The notes under the pieces were generated by a model that worked only from the letters and a program-made list of their open reading frames with translations, ran no database searches and was not told the origin of the DNA. From contig NZ_OMPU01000012.1 in the NCBI RefSeq assembly GCF_900313065.1, forward strand, positions 1 to 45,772: 45,772 nt of DNA, in the 5' to 3' direction. Numbering within the stretch: position 1 is the first letter of the stretch; each line of letters starts with the position of its first letter. Origin of the DNA: Kiloniella sp. EL199. GTDB taxonomy: Bacteria > Pseudomonadota > Alphaproteobacteria > Kiloniellales > Kiloniellaceae. Position numbers and translations under genes: made by a program. Shown here piece by piece: positions 34,016 to 41,306 of the stretch.

Positions 34016-34813
34016 ATGACAAACCAATCGCTCTTTGATTTATCTGGCATGAACGCGTTGATCTCTGGCGGCAGTGGCGGAATTGGTATGGCTATTGCCC
34101 GTCAATTCCTGCATCACGGGGCAAACGTTTTAATTGGTGGACATTCACAATTTGAAACAGAAAAGGCTCATGAAATCCTACTCTCAGAATTTCCACATGA
34201 TCAAGATGACCAACTTCGTGTCCACAGTTTTGTGGGGGATATCAGTCATCAAGAAAATGCTGCCAATTTTGTAAGGACTGCAAGTCACGTTTTTGAGCAA
34301 TTGGATGCCGTGGTTTGCAATGCTGGTATTGAATTCATTCAGCCAGCACTTGAGTACTCCTCGATGCAATGGGATCACATATTAAATGTCAATCTAAAAG
34401 GTGCGTTTTTTGTTGCTCAATCCGCTACTCAAATGTGGCAAAAAACAGAACAACAAAGAGGAACCATCACCTTTACATCATCTATTGCAGGCTCCGTCGG
34501 CATTGAGAACTTAGCCCCTTATGCCTCAAGCAAAGGTGGCATCAACCAGCTGACAAAAACACTTGCAATCGAGTGGGCTCATCTTGGAATTCGAGTGAAC
34601 GCAATTGCACCTGGCTACGCCGAGAACATCATGCAAGGCTTAGAAACTCATGTCACCCCCGAGCAGAACGTGCAGATTGAACGCTTGATAGCAATGGGCC
34701 GACGCGGATCTGTGGATGAAATCGCAGCACCATTCGTGTTTCTAGCTTCTTCTGCGGCCAGCTATATAACTGGCGCAGTTTTAGCTGTTGATGGTGGGTA
34801 CACTGCGCAATAG
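34016..34813 (+). CDS. Short-chain dehydrogenase/reductase (classical SDR)
   Basis: A 265-residue classical SDR with the cofactor motif GGSGGIG (18-24), VCNAGIE, the catalytic Ser in TSSIAGS and the YASSK Tyr-Lys pair. The end SYITGAVLAVDGGY is standard. The reaction is NAD(P)-dependent oxidation or reduction of an alcohol or ketone. It is the last gene of the gntR run, 70 bases after the crotonase-like gene, and should act in the same pathway. The start has GGGAAAA eight bases upstream. Confidence 0.9.
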   Translation: MTNQSLFDLSGMNALISGGSGGIGMAIARQFLHHGANVLIGGHSQFETEKAHEILLSEFPHDQDDQLRVHSFVGDISHQENAANFVRTASHVFEQLDAVVCNAGIEFIQPALEYSSMQWDHILNVNLKGAFFVAQSATQMWQKTEQQRGTITFTSSIAGSVGIENLAPYASSKGGINQLTKTLAIEWAHLGIRVNAIAPGYAENIMQGLETHVTPEQNVQIERLIAMGRRGSVDEIAAPFVFLASSAASYITGAVLAVDGGYTAQ

Positions 34814-34831
34814 GTAGAGGTAGCCTCTGAG

Positions 34832-35299
34832 CTAAAAAATACCAGCTTCCAGCCCGGCCGCCATCAACATACCAAGTTCTGCGCACTGATCTTCAAAATC
34901 TGGTTTATAATCACCTCGACAGATCAAGGCATCTTCCTGCACAGGATTCCAGCGTAAGCCCGTTACAATCGTCTCAATAGCACGCTTGGTGCCAGTTCCA
35001 TCGTGCCCGGCCCTGATATAAATGCCATAAGGCAATCCTTGCTTAACTTCCAGGCAGGGATAATAGATACGGTCAAAGAAATCCTTCAATGCACCGCTCA
35101 TATAGCCAAGATTTTCTGTCGTCCCCAATATGATCCCATCGGCCAGCAAAACATCTTCTGCATCCGCCTCAAAAGGCGTTCGCACCACGACATCTATTCC
35201 CGTAATATCGGGACTCTTCGTACCTTTTAGCACTGCGTTACGCAGCATCATGGTATTGGGTGAAGGTATGTGTGCAACGATCAGAAGACTTTTATTCAT
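34832..35299 (-). CDS. Flavodoxin-fold NAD(P)H/FMN reductase-like protein
   Basis: The frame is open to 35359, but the flavodoxin core begins at MNKSLLIVAHIPSPNT, so I prefer ATG 35299 (155 residues). The phosphate-binding loop HIPSPNT and the isoalloxazine loop GTTENLGYMSGALKDFFDR (SxxxxG-type) match flavodoxin-like reductases. It would bind FMN and carry electrons or reduce a quinone or nitro compound. It is convergent with the SDR (18 bases) and divergent from the SDR at 35403. Partner unknown. Confidence 0.8.
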   Translation of the reverse strand: MNKSLLIVAHIPSPNTMMLRNAVLKGTKSPDITGIDVVVRTPFEADAEDVLLADGIILGTTENLGYMSGALKDFFDRIYYPCLEVKQGLPYGIYIRAGHDGTGTKRAIETIVTGLRWNPVQEDALICRGDYKPDFEDQCAELGMLMAAGLEAGIF

Positions 35300-35402
35300 A
35301 AAGCAAAATCTTAAATAGGGATGACTACACTTATTATTCCAAGAACTGTAGGATATCACTAATGGCCTTATTTTCAGATTAATTTCGAAAGCTCACACAA
35401 AT

Positions 35403-36116
35403 ATGTTCCAGCAAAATTCATCCGGCGAGAATAAAGTTGTTTTAATAACTGGTGCGACCAGCGGTATTGGTCTGGCAACCGTCGAAAAGCTTAAAGACGA
35501 AGGATATTGCCCCGTTTTAACCGGACGTAATTCAGACAAAGTAAAATCATACGCTGAAAAACTCAACATACCCGGTTATCAACTGAATGTAGCAAGCGAA
35601 GAAGAATGCGAACGGATTGTTGAAGCCGTCGAGCAAGACGTCGGGCAAATCTGGGGGTTAATTAACAACGCCGGTATTTGGCTGGAAGGCTCTTTTGAGG
35701 CCTATAGCACGGCTGATATCCGCGCTGTTATGGAAACCAATACGCTCGGCACGATGTTCATGACACATGCTGTATTACCCAAGATGCTCAGTCGAAAAGC
35801 AGGTGCCATTATCAATGTTGTTTCCACTGGCGCACTCTATTGTCGTAAATCAATTTCCGTTTATGCCGGAAGCAAGTGGGCCATAAGAGGCTTCACGGGC
35901 TGTATAGAAGTTGAATGCGCCCCAAAAGGTGTTCGCGTTATGGGATTTTATCCAGGCAAGGTTGATACCAATATGTACTCATCTGCGGGGATAGAAAGAG
36001 ATCTAGAGGTTGCCATGACACCCACCGACGCCGCCAGCATGATCGAACGCATGCTCACAGACGACAAAATTTTATGGGGGCACGTATCTGGTCGCAGCAT
36101 TCATGACTATCTGTAA
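35403..36116 (+). CDS. Short-chain dehydrogenase/reductase (classical SDR)
   Basis: A 237-residue SDR with TGATSGIG (17-24), the structural NNAG, catalytic Ser in NVVSTGAL and YAGSKWA (Tyr-x3-Lys). The loop after the Tyr-Lys pair ends in PGKVDTNMYS, the usual PG motif. It is most like the acetoacetyl-CoA/3-oxoacyl-type or general oxidoreductases. It is a single gene divergent from the flavodoxin-fold gene (about 100 bases) and ends in a strong terminator shared with the phn operon. Confidence 0.88.
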   Translation: MFQQNSSGENKVVLITGATSGIGLATVEKLKDEGYCPVLTGRNSDKVKSYAEKLNIPGYQLNVASEEECERIVEAVEQDVGQIWGLINNAGIWLEGSFEAYSTADIRAVMETNTLGTMFMTHAVLPKMLSRKAGAIINVVSTGALYCRKSISVYAGSKWAIRGFTGCIEVECAPKGVRVMGFYPGKVDTNMYSSAGIERDLEVAMTPTDAASMIERMLTDDKILWGHVSGRSIHDYL

Positions 36117-36136
36117 ATCCAATATCTCTCCATAAC

Positions 36137-36172
36137 ACAAAAGGCCTCGAAAAGGATTTCGAGGCCTTTTGT
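36137..36172. terminator. Bidirectional Rho-independent terminator
   Basis: A 16-bp perfect stem pairs 36137-36152 with 36157-36172 around a 4-nt loop (AGGA); the core arm is AAAAGGCCTCGAAA. A-run and T-run on the flanks serve both the SDR (plus) and the phn operon (minus). Confidence 0.92.
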
Positions 36173-36193
36173 TTGTGTGACGATTTTAGCGGA

Positions 36194-37012
36194 TTAGATA
36201 ATCGCAGTACGCACCTTAGCAGAAACCATTTCACTAAGAATCACAGCAGCAAAGATAACCAGCAGAATTAAAGAAACCTGCGGCCAAGCAAGAACGTTGA
36301 GGGAAGACTGCATCTGAAGTCCAATTCCCCCGGCACCGACCAGTCCAAGAACCGTTGATTCGCGGATGTTAATATCCCAGCGGAAAACGGAAATCCCAGC
36401 AAAGGATGGCATAATCTGAGGCACAATCGCATAGGCCATAACCTGCCACCTGCTCGCACCAGTTGCTGTTATTGCCTCAACCTGTTTTTCATCAATTTCT
36501 TCAATTGCTTCATACAAGAGCTTGGCGCAAAACCCGATGGATCGTAACGCAATGGCAATGGTTCCGGCGAAAATACCGGGGCCAATGATCGCCACCAACA
36601 ACAAGGCCCAGATCAAAGAGTTGATCGAACGCGAAGAGACAATAATCAAGAGCGCAGGCCAACGGCAAAGAATGTGATGCGGCGTCGTGTTACGCGCTGC
36701 CATAAAGGCAACAGGCACTGCAATAATCAAGGACAGAACAGTCCCTATCGTTGCAATGTTGATGGTATCCCAAAGTGGTTTCCACAAATCATTGATGTAG
36801 GACCACTTGGGGGGTATTGCCCGTCCGCCGATATCTCCGGCAATACGCGGCGCATCAAAAACAAAAAACCAGGTTGTTGCCTCTGAAATGGTTTGCCAGC
36901 AATACATAATTACGGCAACAGCAACAAAATACACAAACCACCGTGTTAACTGAGTATTTCGATCTCGAACAGTCCAGATTTTTTGACCATTTTTATTGAT
37001 AGATACAGCCAT
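36194..37012 (-). CDS. phnE: Phosphonate-type ABC transporter permease (PhnE), second copy
   Basis: A 272-residue inner-membrane permease of the PhnE family with about six helices. The cytoplasmic coupling loop is ITATGASRWQVMAYAIVPQ, and [19 protein letters not shown] is the family signature. It overlaps its paralogue by one base (stop/start TAATG), showing translational coupling. The two PhnE subunits should form a heterodimer with PhnC. It is the last gene of the phnD-phnC-phnE-phnE operon and ends at the terminator 36137-36172. Confidence 0.95.
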   Translation of the reverse strand: MAVSINKNGQKIWTVRDRNTQLTRWFVYFVAVAVIMYCWQTISEATTWFFVFDAPRIAGDIGGRAIPPKWSYINDLWKPLWDTINIATIGTVLSLIIAVPVAFMAARNTTPHHILCRWPALLIIVSSRSINSLIWALLLVAIIGPGIFAGTIAIALRSIGFCAKLLYEAIEEIDEKQVEAITATGASRWQVMAYAIVPQIMPSFAGISVFRWDINIRESTVLGLVGAGGIGLQMQSSLNVLAWPQVSLILLVIFAAVILSEMVSAKVRTAII

Positions 37013-37818
37013 TATTGTAACCTCGCCCGAATAATGCCCGAGAGATATTCAAGCAGCATAACAATCGCAATAATCATGATAATAATTGCAGCAGCCGTAT
37101 CAAATTCGTAACGATCAAACGCAGTGTTCAAAGTCGCACCAATCCCCCCGGCTCCGACTAGGCCAAGAATCGCAGATTCACGGAAATTGATGTCCAGCCT
37201 GTACATGGACAATCCGATCAAGCGAGGCATGACCTGTGGCTGAATACCATAGGTAACCCACTGCCACCAGCTTGCCCCGGTCGCCTTGATTGCCTCAGCC
37301 TGTGAACGATCAGTATCTTCGATATCTTCCGCAAGCAACTTGGCTAGAAAACCAATTGTCGCAAAAGACAAGGTCACAAAACCTGCAAAGGGTCCAAACC
37401 CAAAGATCGCGACCAGTAGAATGGCGACAATGATTTCATGCAACGCACGGGAAATAGCTATGATTCCCCGACAGACGAGATAAACTGGTAATGGTGCTAT
37501 GTTTCGCGCCGCGCCAAGTCCTATAGGAATAGAAATCAGGATGCCACAAGCCGTAGACGTAATGGTCATAATGGCAGATTCAGCCATCCCATCAATAATA
37601 TCTGATTTTCTGCTTAAGAAATCCGGGTGTGAGAATGCAAGAATGAATTGCCAACCACGGTCCAGCCCTTCGTAGACACGTGCCCAATTCACATCAAACG
37701 AACCAAAAGCCAACACCAAATAAATCAAGCAACCGGAAATCAATCCCCACCGCACAAGTGGGTTCTTGATCATCGGTGGCTTACGCCATTTGCGCGAAGC
37801 AGTTATAGAAGCGCTCAT
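37012..37818 (-). CDS. phnE: Phosphonate-type ABC transporter permease (PhnE), first copy
   Basis: A 268-residue permease with the coupling loop [19 protein letters not shown] and the signature [19 protein letters not shown]. It is 4 bases overlapped with phnC upstream (ATGA), so all three genes are translationally coupled. A later start ([10 protein letters not shown], residue 16) is possible. Two different PhnE subunits with one PhnC and one PhnD is the usual four-gene importer. Confidence 0.95.
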   Translation of the reverse strand: MSASITASRKWRKPPMIKNPLVRWGLISGCLIYLVLAFGSFDVNWARVYEGLDRGWQFILAFSHPDFLSRKSDIIDGMAESAIMTITSTACGILISIPIGLGAARNIAPLPVYLVCRGIIAISRALHEIIVAILLVAIFGFGPFAGFVTLSFATIGFLAKLLAEDIEDTDRSQAEAIKATGASWWQWVTYGIQPQVMPRLIGLSMYRLDINFRESAILGLVGAGGIGATLNTAFDRYEFDTAAAIIIMIIAIVMLLEYLSGIIRARLQ

Positions 37819-38621
37819 GCAACAGCCCCCTGTTCTGCCTCACCATCCTCGTCTTCATCCACCGTTTCTATTGTGGCTTCCCAGTCTTCTTCACCGTAGA
37901 TTTCAGTCAGAATCTCTGGCTTAAGTTGATCGGGAGGGCCATCATAGACAACTTCCCCAAACCTCAGACCAATAACCCGTTGGACAAACATTTGCGCCAA
38001 CGCAACATCGTGAATGTTAATGATTGCAGCCAAATTACGTTCTGCACAGAGCTCACAGATCAATCGCATAATCTGGCGAGATGTTTTCGGATCGAGAGAA
38101 GCCGTCGGCTCGTCCACCAGTAGTAACTCCGGATCCTGAATCAATGCGCGGGCGATCCCAACACGCTGCCGCTGACCACCAGACAGTTCATCCGCGCGTT
38201 TGTCTGCCATGTGATCAAGACCAACACGTTCCAGCAAACGAAAAGCTTCATCAACATCGCTTTGCGGATACTTACGGAAAAAAGAACGCCAAAAGCCAAC
38301 GTACCCCAAGCGCCCGGACAGAACGTTTTCCATAACAGTCAAACGCTCGACCAAGGCGTATTCCTGAAAGATCATCCCCATACGACGTCTTGCCTGACGC
38401 AAGGCCCCAGAACCAAGCTTTGTCAGTTCTTTACCATTAAGCGTAACACTGCCCGATGTTGGCTCAACCAAGCGGTTGATGCAGCGAATAAGCGTACTTT
38501 TCCCTGCACCCGATGGCCCGATTAACGCGACAACCTGCCCTTTGGGAATCTCAAGCTCGACCCCTTTGAGAGCCATGTCACCCGTTGCATACTGCTTGGT
38601 AAGTTTATTCAGGTGTAACAT
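37815..38621 (-). CDS. phnC: Phosphonate-type ABC transporter ATPase (PhnC)
   Basis: A 268-residue ATPase with Walker [10 protein letters not shown] (33-41), ABC signature [15 protein letters not shown], Walker B LLLVDEP and the switch histidine in [12 protein letters not shown] lies eight bases before the ATG. It energises the two PhnE subunits. The C-terminal tail is acidic ([12 protein letters not shown]), unlike most PhnC. Follows phnD by 79 bases with a small hairpin in the gap. Confidence 0.95.
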   Translation of the reverse strand: MLHLNKLTKQYATGDMALKGVELEIPKGQVVALIGPSGAGKSTLIRCINRLVEPTSGSVTLNGKELTKLGSGALRQARRRMGMIFQEYALVERLTVMENVLSGRLGYVGFWRSFFRKYPQSDVDEAFRLLERVGLDHMADKRADELSGGQRQRVGIARALIQDPELLLVDEPTASLDPKTSRQIMRLICELCAERNLAAIINIHDVALAQMFVQRVIGLRFGEVVYDGPPDQLKPEILTEIYGEEDWEATIETVDEDEDGEAEQGAVA

Positions 38622-38648
38622 GCTATATACCTGTCATATCAATAACAC

Positions 38649-38674
38649 ACCCGACACCTTGAAAGATGCCGGGT
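38649..38674 (-). other. Intercistronic hairpin between phnD and phnC
   Basis: On the minus strand ACCCGGCA (38667-38674) pairs with TGTCGGGT (38649-38656), 8 bp with one G-U pair, around a 10-nt loop. No T-run follows, so it is not a terminator; such hairpins after a binding-protein gene often stabilise the upstream mRNA so that more binding protein is made. Confidence 0.5.
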
Positions 38675-38700
38675 TGTTGTAAAAAACTCAAATATTCTTG

Positions 38701-39678
38701 TTACTTACAGGCGTAAGATACATTGTTAGCCGCATCAATTTTACGGATAACATCCCAGAATTTTTTATAGGTCATTGGTATGAACTGGCTTTCTTTGGAT
38801 TTCTCAAACTCTCTTTCCAAAGATGACCCTGCCCATTCAAAACTAAAGAACGCATCTTTAATTTTGTCTTGAAGTTCCGGTTTCAAGTTATAGGCAACCC
38901 CGTAGCCTGTTGTCGGGAATGTCTGTGATTTATAAATCGTCTTAACCTGATCTTCCTTAATCACATCCCGTGAGATCATACGGAACTTCACAGAGTTTGC
39001 GATAGAAGCCGCGATATAATCCTTATTGGCAACACCAAGAATAGAATTATCGTGTTTTCCAGAGAAAGTCGCTTCGAAATCGCGATCTTTTTCCATATCA
39101 AAGTCAGCTTTCAGGATCGCTGATGGCGCTTTAAATCCAGAGTTTGATGTGGGTGACGTAAAGGCCAACGCTTTGCCTTTTAAATCCTGAACTTTTTCAA
39201 CGCCGCTGCCCGGATAGGTAATGATTTCCATTTCATAGCCAAAGCTGCCGTCTTCCCGTGCCATAATCGTAAAAGGACTGAAACCGGCACAATTCACAGC
39301 AAGAGGGTTGGACCCGGTGTTAAAGCCTGCGATATGAAGGCGTCCCGACCGCATTGCTTCGATTTGGGCAGCATTTGATTGAACTGGGAAAAAGACAACA
39401 TCTTTCCCGGTTTTTTCTTCCAGATAAGCAAGAAAATCAGACCATGCTTCTTTATAAACAGCAGGGTCTTCAACAGGTGTATATGCAAAAATCAATGTGT
39501 CCGGATCCAGCTGCTTCGATGGATCTGTCGGTGTATCGGCAATCATATCGCCATCAACATCACAAAAACGCGTATCCAGATCCCCACGGGCACAATCCTG
39601 AGCCGTCGCAGTTGATAGATTTAGTGAAAAACAGGCTAGCACACTGGCGCAGCCAAAAAGAATGTCCCGAAATTTCAT
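38701..39678 (-). CDS. phnD: Phosphate/phosphite/phosphonate ABC transporter substrate-binding protein (PhnD)
   Basis: A 325-residue periplasmic binding protein. I start at ATG 39678, preceded by a near-perfect GGGAGGT five bases away; the frame is open to 39708. The signal peptide ends near STATAQ. The mature N-terminus carries an acidic loop (D40-V-D42-G-D44, then D48) between two cysteines (C29 and C39), which may bind calcium. The PhnD family motifs IFAYTPVEDP and AFTSPTSNSGFKAPS (phosphonate-binding Ser/Thr) are present. First gene of the operon. No C-P lyase or phosphonatase lies in the window, so the ligand (phosphonate, phosphite, phosphate ester) is uncertain. Confidence 0.93.
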   Translation of the reverse strand: MKFRDILFGCASVLACFSLNLSTATAQDCARGDLDTRFCDVDGDMIADTPTDPSKQLDPDTLIFAYTPVEDPAVYKEAWSDFLAYLEEKTGKDVVFFPVQSNAAQIEAMRSGRLHIAGFNTGSNPLAVNCAGFSPFTIMAREDGSFGYEMEIITYPGSGVEKVQDLKGKALAFTSPTSNSGFKAPSAILKADFDMEKDRDFEATFSGKHDNSILGVANKDYIAASIANSVKFRMISRDVIKEDQVKTIYKSQTFPTTGYGVAYNLKPELQDKIKDAFFSFEWAGSSLEREFEKSKESQFIPMTYKKFWDVIRKIDAANNVSYACK

Positions 39679-39806
39679 CAATACCTCCCTTAGTATTGTA
39701 TCGCCCATTGGTTCTATTTTGTAAGAACATGTGCAACATCAGAACATGCTCTTGTGTGATGACATCTATAAGATGAGTTTATTTTTTGTTTTTTCTCACC
39801 TGACTA

Positions 39807-39842
39807 GTTTCAATTGAAGCATAGTATGATTTCATTTGAAAC
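39807..39842. promoter_or_regulatory. Two tandem TTTCAWTTGAA palindromes upstream of phnD
   Basis: TTTCAATTGAA (39808-39818) and TTTCATTTGAA (39830-39840) differ by one base and start 22 bases apart, about two helical turns, which would put two bound dimers on the same face of DNA. They lie 130-160 bases upstream of phnD. The pattern fits a regulator operator; it is not a Pho box. Confidence 0.5.
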
Positions 39843-40380
39843 ATTGTTTTGAGGTTTATGGCACTAATTTTTTATGCAAACTTAAACATGGCCTGCCCAA
39901 TCAACCATCAAAATATCTGAGTTTTGCATAACCACCACAACTAAAGCATCACTGAAGAAGGAAAAACTCTTTAAAAAACCATATCACAAAAATGAACGAC
40001 AATGAGTCAAGATATCCCCCTTTTCCGATTTCATGTTTTTCATCCACCCTAAAATCGCTTTGAATATTTAATGCTCAGTACACACCTCTCTTAACATACC
40101 ATAGCACTCAAAGAACCTGTAAAACAATTTTAAGTTGCATATACATATTCCAACCCAAGTGTAAATACCCTCTCCTACACGAAAATTCAAAAGATGTTTG
40201 ATATTTTGAACAAGCCAAAAAACTGACCACATCACATAAGCGCCACACAAATCAAATAAAGCTCTAGCAGCAAAAATAAACAATAAATATCAACAAAATA
40301 AATGAGATGATTCTTCTAAAAACATGTATTTTCTCTGCTTTTCCAAAAATTTTAATTAAAAAAATAAAACAAAAACAAGC

Positions 40381-40406
40381 ACACAATAGAGAATTACCTA
40401 TTGTGT
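40381..40406. repeat. Inverted repeat upstream of the chemotaxis operon
   Basis: ACACAATAG (40381-40389) and CTATTGTGT (40398-40406) are perfect 9-bp arms around an 8-nt loop, about 120 bases before the STAS gene and directly after an A-rich stretch. On the minus strand a T-rich stretch follows, so it could end antisense transcription; on the plus strand it could be an operator. Confidence 0.5.
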
Positions 40407-40525
40407 TTAATGGCTTATTAATGAATCCCCACCACACTCATAGAATGCATTGAGTACAGGTATGCATATTTCCATAAGTACGGTTTGAAATTGTTTCCTT
40501 GGTTCTCAGGAGGTATTTCTCGGTC

Positions 40526-40822
40526 ATGAAGTTGGAAGTATCCGGCCAAACAGCAACAGTAGACCTGGCACCAGGCCTTGATATATTTGTTGCCGAAGAG
40601 TTGCTTGCACTATTCGTTGAAGCCGACAACAAAGGCTTTGATTTAAATATCAATGCAGGAGGCGTGGAAAAAGCCTCTACCGCATGCCTACAGATCATAC
40701 ATTCAGCTGCTGTCAGTTGTATCGAATCAGATCGTACATTCCAAATTACCGATGCTTCTGATGCGCTTGTTACTTCCTTTAAAGATCTGGGCCTTTATTC
40801 AAAAATTACCATGCGGAGCTAA
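40526..40822 (+). CDS. STAS domain protein of the chemotaxis operon
   Basis: A 98-residue anti-sigma-factor-antagonist-like protein. I start at ATG 40526 (MKLEVSGQTATVDLAP); AGGAGG lies 12 bases upstream, a longer spacing than usual. The STAS fold is seen in the order beta-alpha: a first strand, VEKASTACLQII (47-58) where S51 or T52 occupies the regulatory phosphorylation site, and a final helix. It is six bases before cheY. STAS proteins in this position occur in alphaproteobacterial chemotaxis operons; the role is unclear. Confidence 0.85.
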   Translation: MKLEVSGQTATVDLAPGLDIFVAEELLALFVEADNKGFDLNINAGGVEKASTACLQIIHSAAVSCIESDRTFQITDASDALVTSFKDLGLYSKITMRS

Positions 40823-40828
40823 AAGGAT

Positions 40829-41194
40829 ATGGGATTAAAAGTTCTAGCTGTAGATGATTCAAAAACCATGAGAGACATGGTTTCCTTTACCCTTAAGGGC
40901 GCAGGACACAATGTTCTTGAAGCTGCCGACGGTTGTGAAGCCCTGCAGGTACTCGGCGGAGATCGCGTTGATCTCGTCATTACAGATGTAAACATGCCTA
41001 ACATGGATGGCTTGACGCTGTGTAGAGAAATTCGCGCCAACCCGACCCACCGCCTGACGCCTATTCTTGTTCTTACAACGGAAGCAGACGGAGACAAGAA
41101 AAATGAAGGGCGAGGTGCCGGTGCAACAGGCTGGATCGTAAAGCCGTTCAACCCTGAAAAACTGTTACAAGTCGTCAACAAAGTTTGTCCTTAA
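40829..41194 (+). CDS. cheY: Chemotaxis response regulator CheY
   Basis: A 121-residue single receiver domain. The acidic pocket D9/D10, phospho-acceptor D53 (LVITDVNMPN), T83 or T84 in VLTTEA and K105 in WIVKPF are all present. No output domain, so it acts by binding the flagellar switch or by draining phosphate from CheA. It sits between STAS and cheA and is co-transcribed with them. Confidence 0.95.
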   Translation: MGLKVLAVDDSKTMRDMVSFTLKGAGHNVLEAADGCEALQVLGGDRVDLVITDVNMPNMDGLTLCREIRANPTHRLTPILVLTTEADGDKKNEGRGAGATGWIVKPFNPEKLLQVVNKVCP

Positions 41195-41306
41195 GCTCGG
41201 GATTGTCTCAAGCTCGCGTAAACTAAACAGGATCCTTAAATAAGTACGGTAAAGGAAGCTGCCATTTAATCGCCGATCTACGATATTTTCATAAAAAGGG
41301 GGAAAT

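Larger units (their letters stand above)
39679..40525. other. 847-bp AT-rich divergent gap (phn operon and chemotaxis operon promoters)
   Basis: Contains the phnD promoter side (39679-39850) with two TTTCAWTTGAA boxes, an AT-rich middle with many A-tracts (40280-40380), and an inverted repeat (40381-40406) ahead of the chemotaxis genes. A 71-codon minus-strand frame at 40068-40283 has no ribosome-binding site or family and is not called. No tRNA or small RNA is recognised. Confidence 0.5.

Noticed and set aside
39740-39780. Possible Pho box upstream of phnD (CTCATCT, TATA, GATGTCAT on the minus strand)
   Set aside because: Only a partial match to CTGTCAT direct repeats; too weak to claim PhoB control.
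40068-40283. 71-codon minus-strand frame in the phnD-STAS gap, hydrophobic and cysteine-containing
   Set aside because: No ribosome-binding site, unusual residue mix and AT-rich DNA; probably chance.
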